A stretch of 64,000 bases of DNA from RYN-230 sp963713815 (GTDB taxonomy: Bacteria; Actinomycetota; Actinomycetes; Streptosporangiales; Streptosporangiaceae): contig CAVQNH010000051.1 in the NCBI GenBank assembly GCA_963713815.1, forward strand, positions 124,001 to 188,000, given 5' to 3'. Position 1 is the first letter of the stretch, and each line of letters opens with the position of its first letter. Shown piece by piece: positions 37,069 through 46,081 of this stretch. Position numbers and translations under genes: made by a program. The notes beneath the pieces were generated by a model that was given only the letters and a program-made list of their open reading frames with translations, had not been told where the DNA came from and searched no databases.

Positions 37069-38566
37069 ATGACGGTCCGGGAGTCTGCCTCCACGACGGC
37101 GGGCCTGCGGCGCAACGCCATCGGCCTGCGCGAGGTGCTCTTCCAGAGCATCACCGACATGGCCCCCGGCGCGGCGATCGCCGCCTCGATCCCGGCCGGG
37201 GTGGCGTTCGCGGGCGGCTCGCTCCCGCTCGCCGTGATCTTCGCCCTGGTGGCGTGCTTGTTCTGCGCCTGCAGCATCGGCCTGCTGGCCCGGGAGATGC
37301 CCTCGGCCGGGTCCCTGGCCACCTACGCCGCGCGGGGCCTGCACCCGTCGGTGGGCTTCCTGGTCGCCTGGGGCTACGTCCTGGTCGGGTTCCTGATCCC
37401 GCCGCTGGTCCTGCTGCAGCTCGGTTTCACCACCGCCGCCACCATCAACGCCGAATGGTCACGGCTACCCGGCCAGCCTGTGGTGGCCGTGGGCGCTGGC
37501 CGGGGCGGTGATCGTGCTCGCGGCCGGCTTTTACGGCATCCGGACCTCGGCCCGGCTCGGGACCGTCCTCGGCCTGTTCGAGATCGCCGTGTTCCTGGTC
37601 CTGGCGGTCTTCTTCGTGGTCCACGCGGGCAGCCACAACACCCTGAGCGTGTTCACCACCAAGTACACCCCGCCCGGCTTCCGCGGCCTCGCCGGGGTGA
37701 TCGGCGGCTCGGTGTACACCATCCTGGCCTTCGGCGGGTTCGAGGGGGCCGCGCCGCTGGCCGAGGAGGCCAGGAACCCGCGGCGGACCATCCCGCGGGC
37801 GATCCTGCTGGCCACCCTGCTGATCGGGGCGCTGTACGTCTTCACCACCTACGCGGTGGACGTCGCGTTCGGCCCGGCGAAGTTCGTGAACTTCACCACC
37901 GGCACCGGGGCCGCGTCCTGGGAGGGCCTGGCCCGGTCGCTGTACGGGCTGTTCTGGTTCTTCGTCTTCCTCGCCATCGTGAACTCCACCATCGCCAACG
38001 CCAACGCCGGGGTGAACGTGTCCAGCCGGACGGCCTACGCCATGGGCCGGATCGGCGCGTTCCCCCGCTTCCTGGCCTGGGTGCACCCGAAGCACCACTC
38101 CCCCGCCGTGGCCATCCTCACCGGCTTCGTCATCACCGTCGCGGTGACCCTCGGCCTCGGCCTGGGCTACGACCCGGTCACCGCCTTCGTGATGGTGGCC
38201 ACCGCCCTGGTCATCGTGCTGGCCGCGATCTACATCCTGATGAACGCGGCCTGCATCGGCTACTTCGGCCGGGCGTCCACCCGCGGTACCCGCCGGTTCA
38301 ACCCGCTGCTGCACGTGGTGATCCCGGTGCTGGGAATCATCACGTTCGTCCCGGCCTGGCTGACGTCCGCGGGCATCAAGGCGTTCTCGTTCGTGGCCCC
38401 GCTGTCCCCGCCGTACTCCTACATGGGCCCCGGGGTGGCCGGCTTCATGGTGGTCGGCCTGATCTACCTGGTCTACCTGTACCGGCATGACCCGCGCCGG
38501 GTACTCGAGGTCGGGCTGGTCCATCTGGACCCGCTGGAGGAGTACGACGCGGGAGACAGCTCATGA
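37069..38566 (+). pseudogene. APC-superfamily amino acid permease gene with a frameshift
   Basis: ATG 37069 follows GCGGAGGT. The first 130 codons encode GLREVLFQSITDMAPGAAIA and four hydrophobic helices up to TTAATINAEWS, then the frame turns Arg-rich. From about 37461 the next frame reads GYPASLWWPWALAGAVIVLA and continues faultlessly through the remaining helices (SVYTILAFGGFEGAAPLAEEARNPRR is the family motif) to 38566. One extra base at 37459-37463 explains it. Repaired, the protein would be about 498 residues with 12 helices. Its stop overlaps the acetamidase start (ATGA), so the pair formed an uptake-plus-hydrolysis operon for an amide or amino acid derivative. Confidence 0.8.
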
Positions 38567-39576
38567 GCGACCCGCAGGTGATCAGCTTCCGGCCGTCCGC
38601 GGACCAGTACGCGTGGACGTTCGGCGGCGCCGCGCCGGTGGCCCGGGTCCGCACGCCCGCGGTGCTCGAGGTGTTCACCGAGGACTGCTTCGCCGGCCGG
38701 GTGCGCAGCGAGAGCGACCTGGTCTCGGAGGTCTGCGAGTTCCCCTACCTCAACCCCCAGACCGGCCCGTTCTGGATCGAGGGCGCCGAGCCGGGCGACA
38801 CCCTGGCCGTGCACTTCATCTCGATCGAGCCGGCCCGGGACTGGGGCGCGTCCACCACCGTGCCGCTGTTCGGCGCGCTGAGCGCCACGCACATCACCGC
38901 GCTGCTGCACGACCCGCTCCCGGAGCTGGTCTGGCTGTGGCAGTTCGACACCGGGAAGGGCCTGTGCCGGTTCACCGCGCGGCGCGGCGACTTCACCGCG
39001 GACCTGCCCATCGAGCCCATGCACGGCACGGTCGGGGTCGCCCCGGCCAATCTGGAGGTCCGCAGCGCCCTGGTGCCGGATGCGTTCGGCGGGAACATGG
39101 ACACCCCCGAGATGCGGGCCGGCGTCACCTGCTACCTGGGGGTGAACGTCGAGGGGGCCCTGTTCTCGCTGGGCGACGGGCACGCCCGCCAGGGTGAGGG
39201 CGAGACCTGCGGGGTCGCGGTGGAGTGCGCGATGAACACGGTGCTGGCGGTGGACCTGATCAAGGGCAGCCCGTGCGCCTGGCCGCGGCTGGAGTCAGAC
39301 ACCCACCTGATGTCGGCGGGCTCGGCGCGGCCGCTGGAGGACGCGTTCCGCATCGCCGCGCTGGACCTGGTCCAGTGGCTGGCCGCGGACTACGGGCTGG
39401 ATCAGCTGGACGCCTACCAGCTGGCCACCCAGGCGATCCAGGCCCCGCTGGCCAACGTCTGCGACCCCAACTACACCAGCGTGGTCAAGATGCCCAAGCA
39501 GTACCTGCCCGCGGCCGACCCCATGCAGGGGGCGCACGCCAGGCTCCGCGAGCTGGCCCGGGCCTACCGGGGCTAG
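38563..39576 (+). CDS. Acetamidase/formamidase-family amidohydrolase
   Basis: 337 residues of the FmdA_AmdA family. FWIEGAEPGDTLAVHFISIEPARDWG, the GVAPANLEVRS-like block, and HARQGEGETCGVAVECAMNTVL are the conserved segments; the last has the Gln, Glu and Cys region near the active site. The family hydrolyses short amides such as formamide or acetamide to ammonia. ATG 38563 overlaps the permease stop. Expression may be affected if the permease frameshift is real, because coupling would be lost. Confidence 0.9.
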   Translation: MSDPQVISFRPSADQYAWTFGGAAPVARVRTPAVLEVFTEDCFAGRVRSESDLVSEVCEFPYLNPQTGPFWIEGAEPGDTLAVHFISIEPARDWGASTTVPLFGALSATHITALLHDPLPELVWLWQFDTGKGLCRFTARRGDFTADLPIEPMHGTVGVAPANLEVRSALVPDAFGGNMDTPEMRAGVTCYLGVNVEGALFSLGDGHARQGEGETCGVAVECAMNTVLAVDLIKGSPCAWPRLESDTHLMSAGSARPLEDAFRIAALDLVQWLAADYGLDQLDAYQLATQAIQAPLANVCDPNYTSVVKMPKQYLPAADPMQGAHARLRELARAYRG

Positions 39577-39592
39577 CGCGGCCCGAACCGCA

Positions 39593-39642
39593 TCAGCGCG
39601 GTGCATTAGGTGTGCCGGAGCGCATCAAATGCACCGCGCTGA
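39593..39642 (+). terminator. Perfect 15-bp inverted repeat after acetamidase gene
   Basis: TCAGCGCGGTGCATT (39593-39607) and its exact complement (39628-39642), 20-nt loop; GCGGCCCG/CGGGCCGC flank it further out. Position after the stop suggests termination; the long loop allows another role, such as a regulator site for the PadR gene. Confidence 0.6.
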
Positions 39643-39663
39643 CGAAGTGCCGGGCCGCTTGAC

Positions 39664-39680
39664 GCCTAGCATCGCTAGGC
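39664..39680 (+). promoter_or_regulatory. Putative PadR operator
   Basis: Perfect palindrome GCCTAGC-ATC-GCTAGGC, 15 bp before the PadR start, a usual position for autorepression. Confidence 0.6.
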
Positions 39681-39695
39681 ATAGAGTTCCGAGGT

Positions 39696-40019
39696 ATGAA
39701 CAGGGAACGCCTCAAGGGACACCTGGACCTGCTCCTGCTGTCCGTGCTCACCGCCGGGCCAGCCCACGGCTACGCCGTCATCTCGGAGCTGCGAAGCCGC
39801 AGTGAGGGCACGTTCGACCTGCCGGAAGGCACCGTCTACCCGGCGCTGCACCGGCTCGAGGACGCCGGGCTGCTGAGCAGCTCCTGGGCCATGGCCGACG
39901 GCCGGCGGCGCCGGGTCTACGCGCTGACCGCCCCCGGCGCGGCCGCGCTGGCCGCGGAGCAGACCGAGTACCGCTCCTTCACCCGCGGGATCCAGTCCGT
40001 GCTGGGGTGGTCGGCATGA
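39696..40019 (+). CDS. PadR-family transcriptional regulator
   Basis: 107 residues, short PadR subtype: GHLDLLLLSVLTAGPAHGYAV opens the winged helix, and LPEGTVYPALHRLEDAGLLSS is the recognition helix region, with a short C-terminal dimer helix. Its stop overlaps the ATG of the HAAS membrane protein (ATGA at 40016-40019), the standard PadR/HAAS arrangement. Confidence 0.92.
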   Translation: MNRERLKGHLDLLLLSVLTAGPAHGYAVISELRSRSEGTFDLPEGTVYPALHRLEDAGLLSSSWAMADGRRRRVYALTAPGAAALAAEQTEYRSFTRGIQSVLGWSA

Positions 40020-40810
40020 GCGCCCCCGGCGGCGACCTGGTCGAGGACTACCTGGACCAGCTCTACGTCGCCCTGCGCGCCCGGCCCCGGGAGGCCCGCC
40101 GGGTGCTCGCCGAGGCCGAGGACCACCTGCGCGAGTCGGTGGCCGAGGGCCTGGCCGCCGGGCTGACCGACCACGAGGCCCAGGAGCACGCGGTGTCCAG
40201 CTTCGGCTCGGTGCGGGCCGTGGTCCGCGCGCACGACGCCCGGCTACGCCGGCTGCCGACGGCCGCGGTGCTCCGGGACGTGGCCATGGCGGCCTGGCGG
40301 CTGGGCGCCGTCGGACTGGTGGCCGTGGGGGCCAGCGGCCTGATTGCCTGGGTAATGAACTTGGCGTTCGGCCGCCCGTTCGTGGGTGGCGCCCCCGCCG
40401 CGACCAGGTACCCGGCGGGAAGTTGCCAGCACTGGCTCGCCCTGTGGCCGCACGCGCAGAGCTGCGCCCAGGCCGCCATGCTGGAGAACAGCAGCGACGC
40501 CGTGACCCTGCGGCTGGCGGCCGGGGTCCTCGGCCTGGCCGCGCTGGCCGCCTACCACCTGGCCCGCCGGCGGTCCCGTAATCTCCTGCCGGAGAGCTTC
40601 ACGCCGACCGTCGCGATGACCCTGTTCGGCGTGGCCGGCGTGGTGCTGGCCGGGCTCTCGGTGGACAGCACCGTGCTGGGCCTGCGCTCCGGCCTGGGCA
40701 CCGCAGCCGGTGCGGGCTTCTACCTGAGCGGCGCGATCGTGGCGCTGTTCATGGCCCTCCGGTATGCGCGGGACCTGCACCGCAGCATCCTGCAGCAGGT
40801 GCGGGCCTAG
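40016..40810 (+). CDS. HAAS-domain membrane protein paired with PadR
   Basis: 264 residues from ATG 40016. The N-terminal helical domain (YLDQLYVALRARPREARRVLAEAEDHLRE, TDHEAQEHAVSSFGS) is the HAAS/permease-prefix signalling domain. At least five hydrophobic helices follow from residue 90 to 255. Such proteins are thought to relay envelope state to the PadR partner; the mechanism is not settled. Its stop overlaps the stop of the convergent aldo/keto reductase gene by 3 bp. Confidence 0.85.
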   Translation: MSAPGGDLVEDYLDQLYVALRARPREARRVLAEAEDHLRESVAEGLAAGLTDHEAQEHAVSSFGSVRAVVRAHDARLRRLPTAAVLRDVAMAAWRLGAVGLVAVGASGLIAWVMNLAFGRPFVGGAPAATRYPAGSCQHWLALWPHAQSCAQAAMLENSSDAVTLRLAAGVLGLAALAAYHLARRRSRNLLPESFTPTVAMTLFGVAGVVLAGLSVDSTVLGLRSGLGTAAGAGFYLSGAIVALFMALRYARDLHRSILQQVRA

Positions 40811-41793
40811 CGCTCGCTGTCCAGGGCACCCATCTGGGCGGCGTCGTACCGGGTCCCGGCCACCTGCCCGGCGGGCACGGCGGCCTCGATCGCGCCCAGC
40901 TCCTGCGGGGTGAGCCGCAGGTCGAGGGCGGCCAGCGCCTCGGCCAGCCGGTCCCGCCGCTTGGTCCCGATCAGCGGGATGATGTCGTCGCCGCGGGACG
41001 CCACCCAGGCGATGGCCAGCTGCGCGGTGCTCACCCCGCGCTGCTCCGCGATCTTCTCCAGGGCGTCCAGCAGCTCGAGGTTGCGCTCCAGGTTGGCGCC
41101 CTGGAACCGGGGGAACCGCGCCCGCGGGTCCCCCTCGCCGAGGCGGGCCGTGTCCCGGTTCAGCAAGCCGCGGGACAGGATGCCGTACGCGGTCACGCTG
41201 ATCCCGAGTTCCCGGACGACCGGCAGGATCTCCGCCTCGATACCCCGGGTCATCAGCGAGTACTCGATCTGCAGCTCGCGGACCGGGTAGACGGCGTTCG
41301 CCCGCCGGATGGTCTCCGGGCCCACCTCGGACAGGCCCAGGTACCGCACGTACCCGGCCTCGATCATCTCCACGATGGCGCCGACGGTGTCCTCGATCGG
41401 GACGTGCGGGTCGAGCCGGGCGGGCTGGTACAGGTCCACGTGGTCGGTGCCCAGGCGGGTCAGCGAGTAGGACAGGGAGTTCTTCACCGCCGCCGGGCTG
41501 GCGTCGTGCCCGACGAACCGGCCGGACGGGTCCCGCTGCCCGCCGAACTTGACCTGCACGAACACGCTGTCCCGGGGCACCTCGCGCAGGACCCGGGCCA
41601 GCAGCAGCTCGTTGTGCCCCATCCCGTAGAAGTCGCCGGTGTCCAGCAGGTTGATCCCGGCGTCGAGCGCGGCCCTGATCGTGGCCAGGCTCTCGTCCTC
41701 GTCAGCCGGCCCGTAGATCCCGGACATGCCCATCAGGCCCAGACCGATCCGTGACACCTCCGGGCCGCCCCGGCCCAGCGTGGTCATCTGCAC
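40807..41793 (-). CDS. Aldo/keto reductase with altered catalytic His
   Basis: 328 residues from GTG 41793, chosen because GGGGAG lies 7 nt upstream; ATG 41829 and ATG 41787 are alternatives. The barrel is complete: LLDTGDFYGMGHNELLL holds catalytic Asp and Tyr, VQVKFGG the Lys, and GTKRRDRL the NADP-phosphate contact. The fourth tetrad position reads VDLYQPARLDP, where most relatives have His (QHR). Loss of that His is known in steroid reductases and in some bacterial groups. Substrate unknown. Confidence 0.88.
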   Translation of the reverse strand: MQMTTLGRGGPEVSRIGLGLMGMSGIYGPADEDESLATIRAALDAGINLLDTGDFYGMGHNELLLARVLREVPRDSVFVQVKFGGQRDPSGRFVGHDASPAAVKNSLSYSLTRLGTDHVDLYQPARLDPHVPIEDTVGAIVEMIEAGYVRYLGLSEVGPETIRRANAVYPVRELQIEYSLMTRGIEAEILPVVRELGISVTAYGILSRGLLNRDTARLGEGDPRARFPRFQGANLERNLELLDALEKIAEQRGVSTAQLAIAWVASRGDDIIPLIGTKRRDRLAEALAALDLRLTPQELGAIEAAVPAGQVAGTRYDAAQMGALDSER

Positions 41794-41842
41794 GGTGCGC
41801 TCCCCTGCCTTCCGCTCGGGTCTGGTCATGGCGACTAGAAGA

Positions 41843-43576
41843 TTACGCAGTCGGTGCGGCGTACACCTGCTGCCCCTCGACGTAGGTGAGCGCGACCGCT
41901 GCCGCCGCGATCTCCCCGGCCGGCCCCGCGAACGGGTCGCGGTCCAGGACCACCAGGTCAGCCAGGTACCCCGGGGCGACGGCGCCGGTCTCGTCGAGGT
42001 GGTTCACGTAGGCCGAGCCCGCGGTATAGGCGGCCAGCGCCTCGGCCAGGGTGAGCGCCTGCCCGGGCAGCAGCGGCTCCGCACCCGGCTCCGCGCCCGG
42101 CAGCGCCCGGTTCACCGCGACATGGATCCCCTCCAGGGGGTTGGCGCTGCTCACCGCCCAGTCGCTGCCCGCAGCCAGCCGGGCGCCGGCCCGGAGCAGG
42201 CTGGCGAACGGGTACTGCCGGGCCGCCCGCTCGGGGCCGAGGAAGGGGATGGTCAGCTCGTCCATCTGCGGCTCGTGGGCGGCCCACAGGGCCTGCATGT
42301 TGGCCGTCACGCTGAGTTCCGCGAAGCGCGGGATGTCGTCGGGGTGCAGCACCTGGAGGTGCGCGATGTGGTGCCGGCCCCGGCTGACCGGGTTGCTGGC
42401 CCGCGCGGCGTCGAAGGCGTCCAGCGCCTCGCGGACCGCACGGTCCCCGATGGCATGCACATGCACCCCGAAGCCCGCGATGTCGAGCCGGCTCACCTGC
42501 TCGGCCAGGTCGGCCGGATCCACATAGGAGAACCCGCGGTTCCCGCTCTGGCAGCCGCAGCCATCCAGGTAGGGGTCGATCATCCCGGCGGTGAAGTTCT
42601 CCGCGACGCCATCCTGCATGATCTTCACGGTGCCGGCCCGGAACCGGCCCACCCGGCCTTGCTGCCGCCGGTCGAGCAGGTCGTCCAGCTGGTCTCCGCC
42701 GCGGCTGCGATCCCACCACAGGGCGCCCTCGACCCGGGCGGTGAGCGTGCCGTCCCGCGCGGCGGCCAGGTAGGCCGGCAGCGGGTCCGGGTAGCCCAGG
42801 TACTCCCCCACGATCGCGTCCTGCCAGGCGGTGATGCCCAGCGCGTGCAGGTGCTGCTGGGCCAGCAGCAGCCCGCGGAGCTGCTCGGCGAAGGCCGGGC
42901 CGGGCACGAGCCGGCCCACCAGCAGTGCCGCGGCCTCGTGCAGGGTGCCCTGCGGCTCATCGTCCGCCCCGCGCTCGATGCGGCCGTATCTGGGGTCGGG
43001 GGTGGCGGCGGTCAGGCCCGCCAGGTCCAGGGCCCGGGAATTGGCCCAGGCGCCGTGGCCGTCCCGGTTGGTCAGGTAGGCCGGCCGGTCAGGGACCACG
43101 CGGTCCAGCAGTTCCCGCGAGGGGGTGCCGCCGGGGAACCACTCCATCCGCCAGCCGCTGCCGTCGATCCACTCCCGGTCCGGATGGGCCTGCGCGTAGG
43201 CCCGGATCCGGGCCAGCGCGCCGTCCAGGTCCTCCGCGCCGTCCAGGTCGCAGCGCTGCATGGTGATCCCGGCGAAGGCCGGGTGCACATGGGCGTCCTG
43301 GAAACCGGGCAGCAGGGGCCGGCCGTCCAGGGGCACCGTCTCCGCCTTACGGCCGGCCAGGTCGCGGATCTCGTCGTCGCTGCCGACCGCGACGATCCGG
43401 CCGCCGCGCACCGCCACCGCGGTCGCGGGCGGGCCGTCCGCGGCCCCGACGCCCGCCCCGTCGCTGGTGTCCTCGCTGCTGGCCGCCTCGCCGTGGGCCG
43501 TGGCCGGGACCATGCGGCGCTCGTCGGGAAGCACGGTGTAGATCCGGCCGCCGGTGAAGATCAGGTCTGCTGCCAT
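41843..43576 (-). CDS. YtcJ-type metal-dependent amidohydrolase
   Basis: 577 residues from ATG 43576 (ATG 43585 also possible). Metal motif DAHVHP, later HVHAIGDRAVREALDAF and HHIAHLQVLHPDD, and LAAGSDWAVSSANP define the amidohydrolase-3 group. A 25-residue acidic insertion (PATAHGEAASSEDTSDGAGV) lies in the N-terminal beta domain. Relatives include N-substituted formamide deformylase; real substrates are mostly unknown. No signal peptide, so cytoplasmic. Confidence 0.9.
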   Translation of the reverse strand: MAADLIFTGGRIYTVLPDERRMVPATAHGEAASSEDTSDGAGVGAADGPPATAVAVRGGRIVAVGSDDEIRDLAGRKAETVPLDGRPLLPGFQDAHVHPAFAGITMQRCDLDGAEDLDGALARIRAYAQAHPDREWIDGSGWRMEWFPGGTPSRELLDRVVPDRPAYLTNRDGHGAWANSRALDLAGLTAATPDPRYGRIERGADDEPQGTLHEAAALLVGRLVPGPAFAEQLRGLLLAQQHLHALGITAWQDAIVGEYLGYPDPLPAYLAAARDGTLTARVEGALWWDRSRGGDQLDDLLDRRQQGRVGRFRAGTVKIMQDGVAENFTAGMIDPYLDGCGCQSGNRGFSYVDPADLAEQVSRLDIAGFGVHVHAIGDRAVREALDAFDAARASNPVSRGRHHIAHLQVLHPDDIPRFAELSVTANMQALWAAHEPQMDELTIPFLGPERAARQYPFASLLRAGARLAAGSDWAVSSANPLEGIHVAVNRALPGAEPGAEPLLPGQALTLAEALAAYTAGSAYVNHLDETGAVAPGYLADLVVLDRDPFAGPAGEIAAAAVALTYVEGQQVYAAPTA

Positions 43577-43585
43577 GCCCGGCAT

Positions 43586-44081
43586 CCTATTTCCACCGGC
43601 CGCGGAGCAGGCTGGCGGTGGCCGGGTACCGGCGGCCGGGACCGGGTTTGCCGGGTCCGCGGCGTTTCCAGGGTCCGCAGTACGCCGTAGCGCGTGACAT
43701 GCTGGCCGTAGCGGACCAGGCGGACCGGTCTGGCCCGCGGCGATCGTGGATCTGGCCGGCCGGGCGGCCGTCGTGCTTATCGCCGGCCGCGAGGGCGGAT
43801 CCCCGTGGCGGCGGACCGCTCACCGGACGCTCCTCGCTGGCCAGGCGGCACCCTGCGGGAAGCGTTCTTCCCGGCAGTACAGAATTATGGCTCTGGCGAT
43901 AGCCGGAGCCTGGGCTTGGCTGTGATCAGCTAAGACCAGCGGCACGTCGCGGCCCGCTGCCGAATCCCCCCGCTTCCATCCCCTGCGTACTACGTCGTGC
44001 ACATGCGAAAACCTGCGTACTACGTCGTACTCATGCCGTTGGCGGCTGTCCTAGCCCGCCCGAGTGGGCGGCCTGAAATCC
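43586..44081. other. Non-coding gap upstream of the amidohydrolase gene
   Basis: About 500 bases with no supported gene. Short frames here lack coding codon use. It contains the 17-bp direct repeat at 43982-44028 and presumably the amidohydrolase promoter. Confidence 0.6.
43982..44036. repeat. 17-bp direct repeat, 30-bp period
   Basis: CCTGCGTACTACGTCGT occurs at 43982-43998 and 44012-44028, each followed by a variant CATGC. The TACGTC core is itself nearly self-complementary. It lies just past the end of the minus-strand DUF4193 gene. Confidence 0.75.
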
Positions 44082-44381
44082 TCAGGCCGCGCACTCACGG
44101 CAGATCGGCTGGCCGTTACGGTCCTCGGCCAGCTGACTCCGGTGATGCACCAGGAAGCACCGCGAGCAGGTGAACTCGTCCGCCTGCCGCGGAATGACTC
44201 GGAACGACAGTTCCTCGTTGGACAGATCCGCTCCGGGCAGCTCCAGCGACTCCGCGACATCATCTGGGTCGATGTCGATCGTGCTGGAAGACTTGTCCAT
44301 CCGGCGGGCCTGCAACTCCTGCAGGCTGTCTTCAGTGAGCTCGTCGTCTGTCTTACGCGGGCTGTCATAGTCGGTTGCCAT
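44082..44381 (-). CDS. DUF4193 small zinc-ribbon protein
   Basis: 99 residues: MATDYDSPRKTDDELTEDSL opening, an acidic middle (IDIDPDDVAESLELPGAD), and a zinc ribbon made of CSRCFLVHHRSQLA and CREC at the C-terminus. The family is conserved across actinobacteria with unknown function; the ribbon resembles those of RNA-polymerase-associated proteins, but this is only inference. GGAGGGGG upstream supports the start. Confidence 0.92.
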   Translation of the reverse strand: MATDYDSPRKTDDELTEDSLQELQARRMDKSSSTIDIDPDDVAESLELPGADLSNEELSFRVIPRQADEFTCSRCFLVHHRSQLAEDRNGQPICRECAA

Positions 44382-44698
44382 CTGGGTACTCCACCCCCTC
44401 CTTCGTTATGCGCCTCGTCGCGCGGATGTAACGCTCGGCAGGCCGTAGTTTGTGCCCGATTCCGGCGGGGAATTCTGTCACGTCCGCCTGCCGCGCACAC
44501 GGAGGGTACGGGCTATAGCGCGTCGTGTCCGTGTGTTCACCGACCTGAGGCCCGATCCGCAGCGACCGGGCCCCGGGCGCAAAGCTCCCAACACGTGCTT
44601 GCGACGGTAACTTCCCCCGATCCGTGCACGCCAAGCACGGAAGAGTGCGTATCGTACGAAACTGACCTCCCATCCCGCAGGATTAGCGGAGCTGCCGC
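44382..44698. other. Divergent promoter region, no gene seen
   Basis: 317 bases between the divergent DUF4193 and pseudokinase genes. It is less GC-skewed than neighbours and must hold both promoters, but I find no box pair good enough to name. Confidence 0.5.
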
Positions 44699-46003
44699 AT
44701 GCCCCTCGTCACGTCACTGCGGCCCGATGATCCCCGGCGGGTCGGCCGTTACCGGCTGTCCGGCCGGGTCGCGGACGGCCTGGACGCCCCGAATTCGGCT
44801 GGGACCTTCCTGTCCCGCCTCCCGGACGGGACCCCGGTCGCGGTCACCCTCCTCGCGCGGGCCGCGGCCCCGGACCCGGCTTCGCGGGACCGGTTCAGCG
44901 CGGAGGCCACGGTGGCCCGCCGGGTGGCCCCGTTCTGCGCCGCCCGGATCCTGGACGCCGGGTTCGACGGCGAACTGCCCTTCCTGGTCAGTGAGTTCAT
45001 CGAGGGGCCGTCCCTGGCCGAGACCGTGACCGCCGAAGGGCCGCTGGAAGGGCCGGTGCTGGCCGCGCTGGCCATCGGCGCGGCCACCGGGCTCACCTCG
45101 ATCCACCAGGCCGGGCTGGTGCACGGGGATTTCGGGCCGGATCATGTGGTGCTCGGCGCGGAGGGGCCGCGGGTCGTCCACTTCAGCACCACGCCGCCCT
45201 ACGGCCAGGCGACCCCGTCGGCGGACCTGCTCGCCTGGGCCCAGACGATCCTGTTCGCCGCGGGGCGCCCGGACGTGGCCAGCCTGCCCGAGCCGCTGCG
45301 CAACACGGTGGCGGCCTGCCTGTCCCCGGACCCGGCCAGCCGGCCGCCGGCCCGGACCCTGGTGACCGCGCTGCTCGGCCACAACGACCCGGCGGCCGGG
45401 CTGCTCGCCGAGGGCACCCGGCGGGCCCGGGCCGCGGGCCGCGGCCTGGTCATCACGGATTCCGACGTCCCGGCCGACACCCCGGCCACGTCCCGGTCGC
45501 GCCGGGTCGCGTGGACCGCAGCCTGCGTGGCCTGCGTCGGGGTCATCGCGGCGGCGGCCACCCTGATCGCCACGCATCACGGCGGCGGGACCACCGCGGG
45601 CCCGGCCGCGGTGGATCAGACCACCGCCTCGGCGCACACGTCGTCCGCCTCTCCCACGGCCACCCCGGCCAGCCCCACCATCCCGGCGGGCCTGGCGGGC
45701 ACCTGGACCGGCACGGTCCGGCAGACCCAGCCCGCGCTCGCCGTGACCGTCCGGATCAGGCTGGCGGCCGGCAAGTCGGCCGGGAACATCTCCTACCCTC
45801 AGCTCGGCTGCTCAGGGCGCCTGCTGCTGGTCTCGGTGCTGGCCGGTACCTTCACCCTGGACCAGGGCATCACCAGGGGCCAGCAGAGCTGTGAGAGCGG
45901 CGTGGTGCTGCTCAGCCCGCAGGGCAGCTCGGGACTGACGTTCAAGTTCCGCCGCAGCGGCGCCCCGAGCCCGGCCGGGGTGCTGGCCAAGACCGGCCCC
46001 TGA
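44699..46003 (+). CDS. Membrane-anchored pseudokinase (Ser/Thr kinase fold)
   Basis: 434 residues. Residues 17-225 follow the bacterial Ser/Thr kinase order: RYRLSGRVAD, VAVTLL where VAIK should be (Thr50 for Lys), LVSEFIEGPSLAE hinge, LVHGDFGPDHVVL for HRDLKPxN, and VVHFSTT in place of DFG. Lys and the DFG Asp are lost, so catalysis is unlikely. A basic stop and one membrane helix (271-292) lead to an extracytoplasmic Thr/Ser-rich linker and a small beta domain (AGTWTGTVRQTQPALAVTVRI) with two Cys. This resembles PknB-like receptors turned into scaffolds or sensors. Confidence 0.85.
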   Translation: MPLVTSLRPDDPRRVGRYRLSGRVADGLDAPNSAGTFLSRLPDGTPVAVTLLARAAAPDPASRDRFSAEATVARRVAPFCAARILDAGFDGELPFLVSEFIEGPSLAETVTAEGPLEGPVLAALAIGAATGLTSIHQAGLVHGDFGPDHVVLGAEGPRVVHFSTTPPYGQATPSADLLAWAQTILFAAGRPDVASLPEPLRNTVAACLSPDPASRPPARTLVTALLGHNDPAAGLLAEGTRRARAAGRGLVITDSDVPADTPATSRSRRVAWTAACVACVGVIAAAATLIATHHGGGTTAGPAAVDQTTASAHTSSASPTATPASPTIPAGLAGTWTGTVRQTQPALAVTVRIRLAAGKSAGNISYPQLGCSGRLLLVSVLAGTFTLDQGITRGQQSCESGVVLLSPQGSSGLTFKFRRSGAPSPAGVLAKTGP

Positions 46004-46022
46004 CCCGGCTCCGCCTGGCGCC

Positions 46023-46045
46023 CGCCGCCCGCCGGCCGGGCGGCG
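46023..46045. terminator. 9-bp GC hairpin between convergent genes
   Basis: CGCCGCCCG and its complement with a 5-nt loop, between the pseudokinase stop (46003) and the IMPase stop (46082). Confidence 0.6.
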
Positions 46046-46081
46046 CCCGCCGGGCCGCCTCTGGACCGGCGGCTGTCCTGG

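Noticed and set aside
41726..43690. 654-codon plus-strand frame across the amidohydrolase
   Set aside because: Antisense shadow; the minus strand has metal-binding amidohydrolase motifs throughout.
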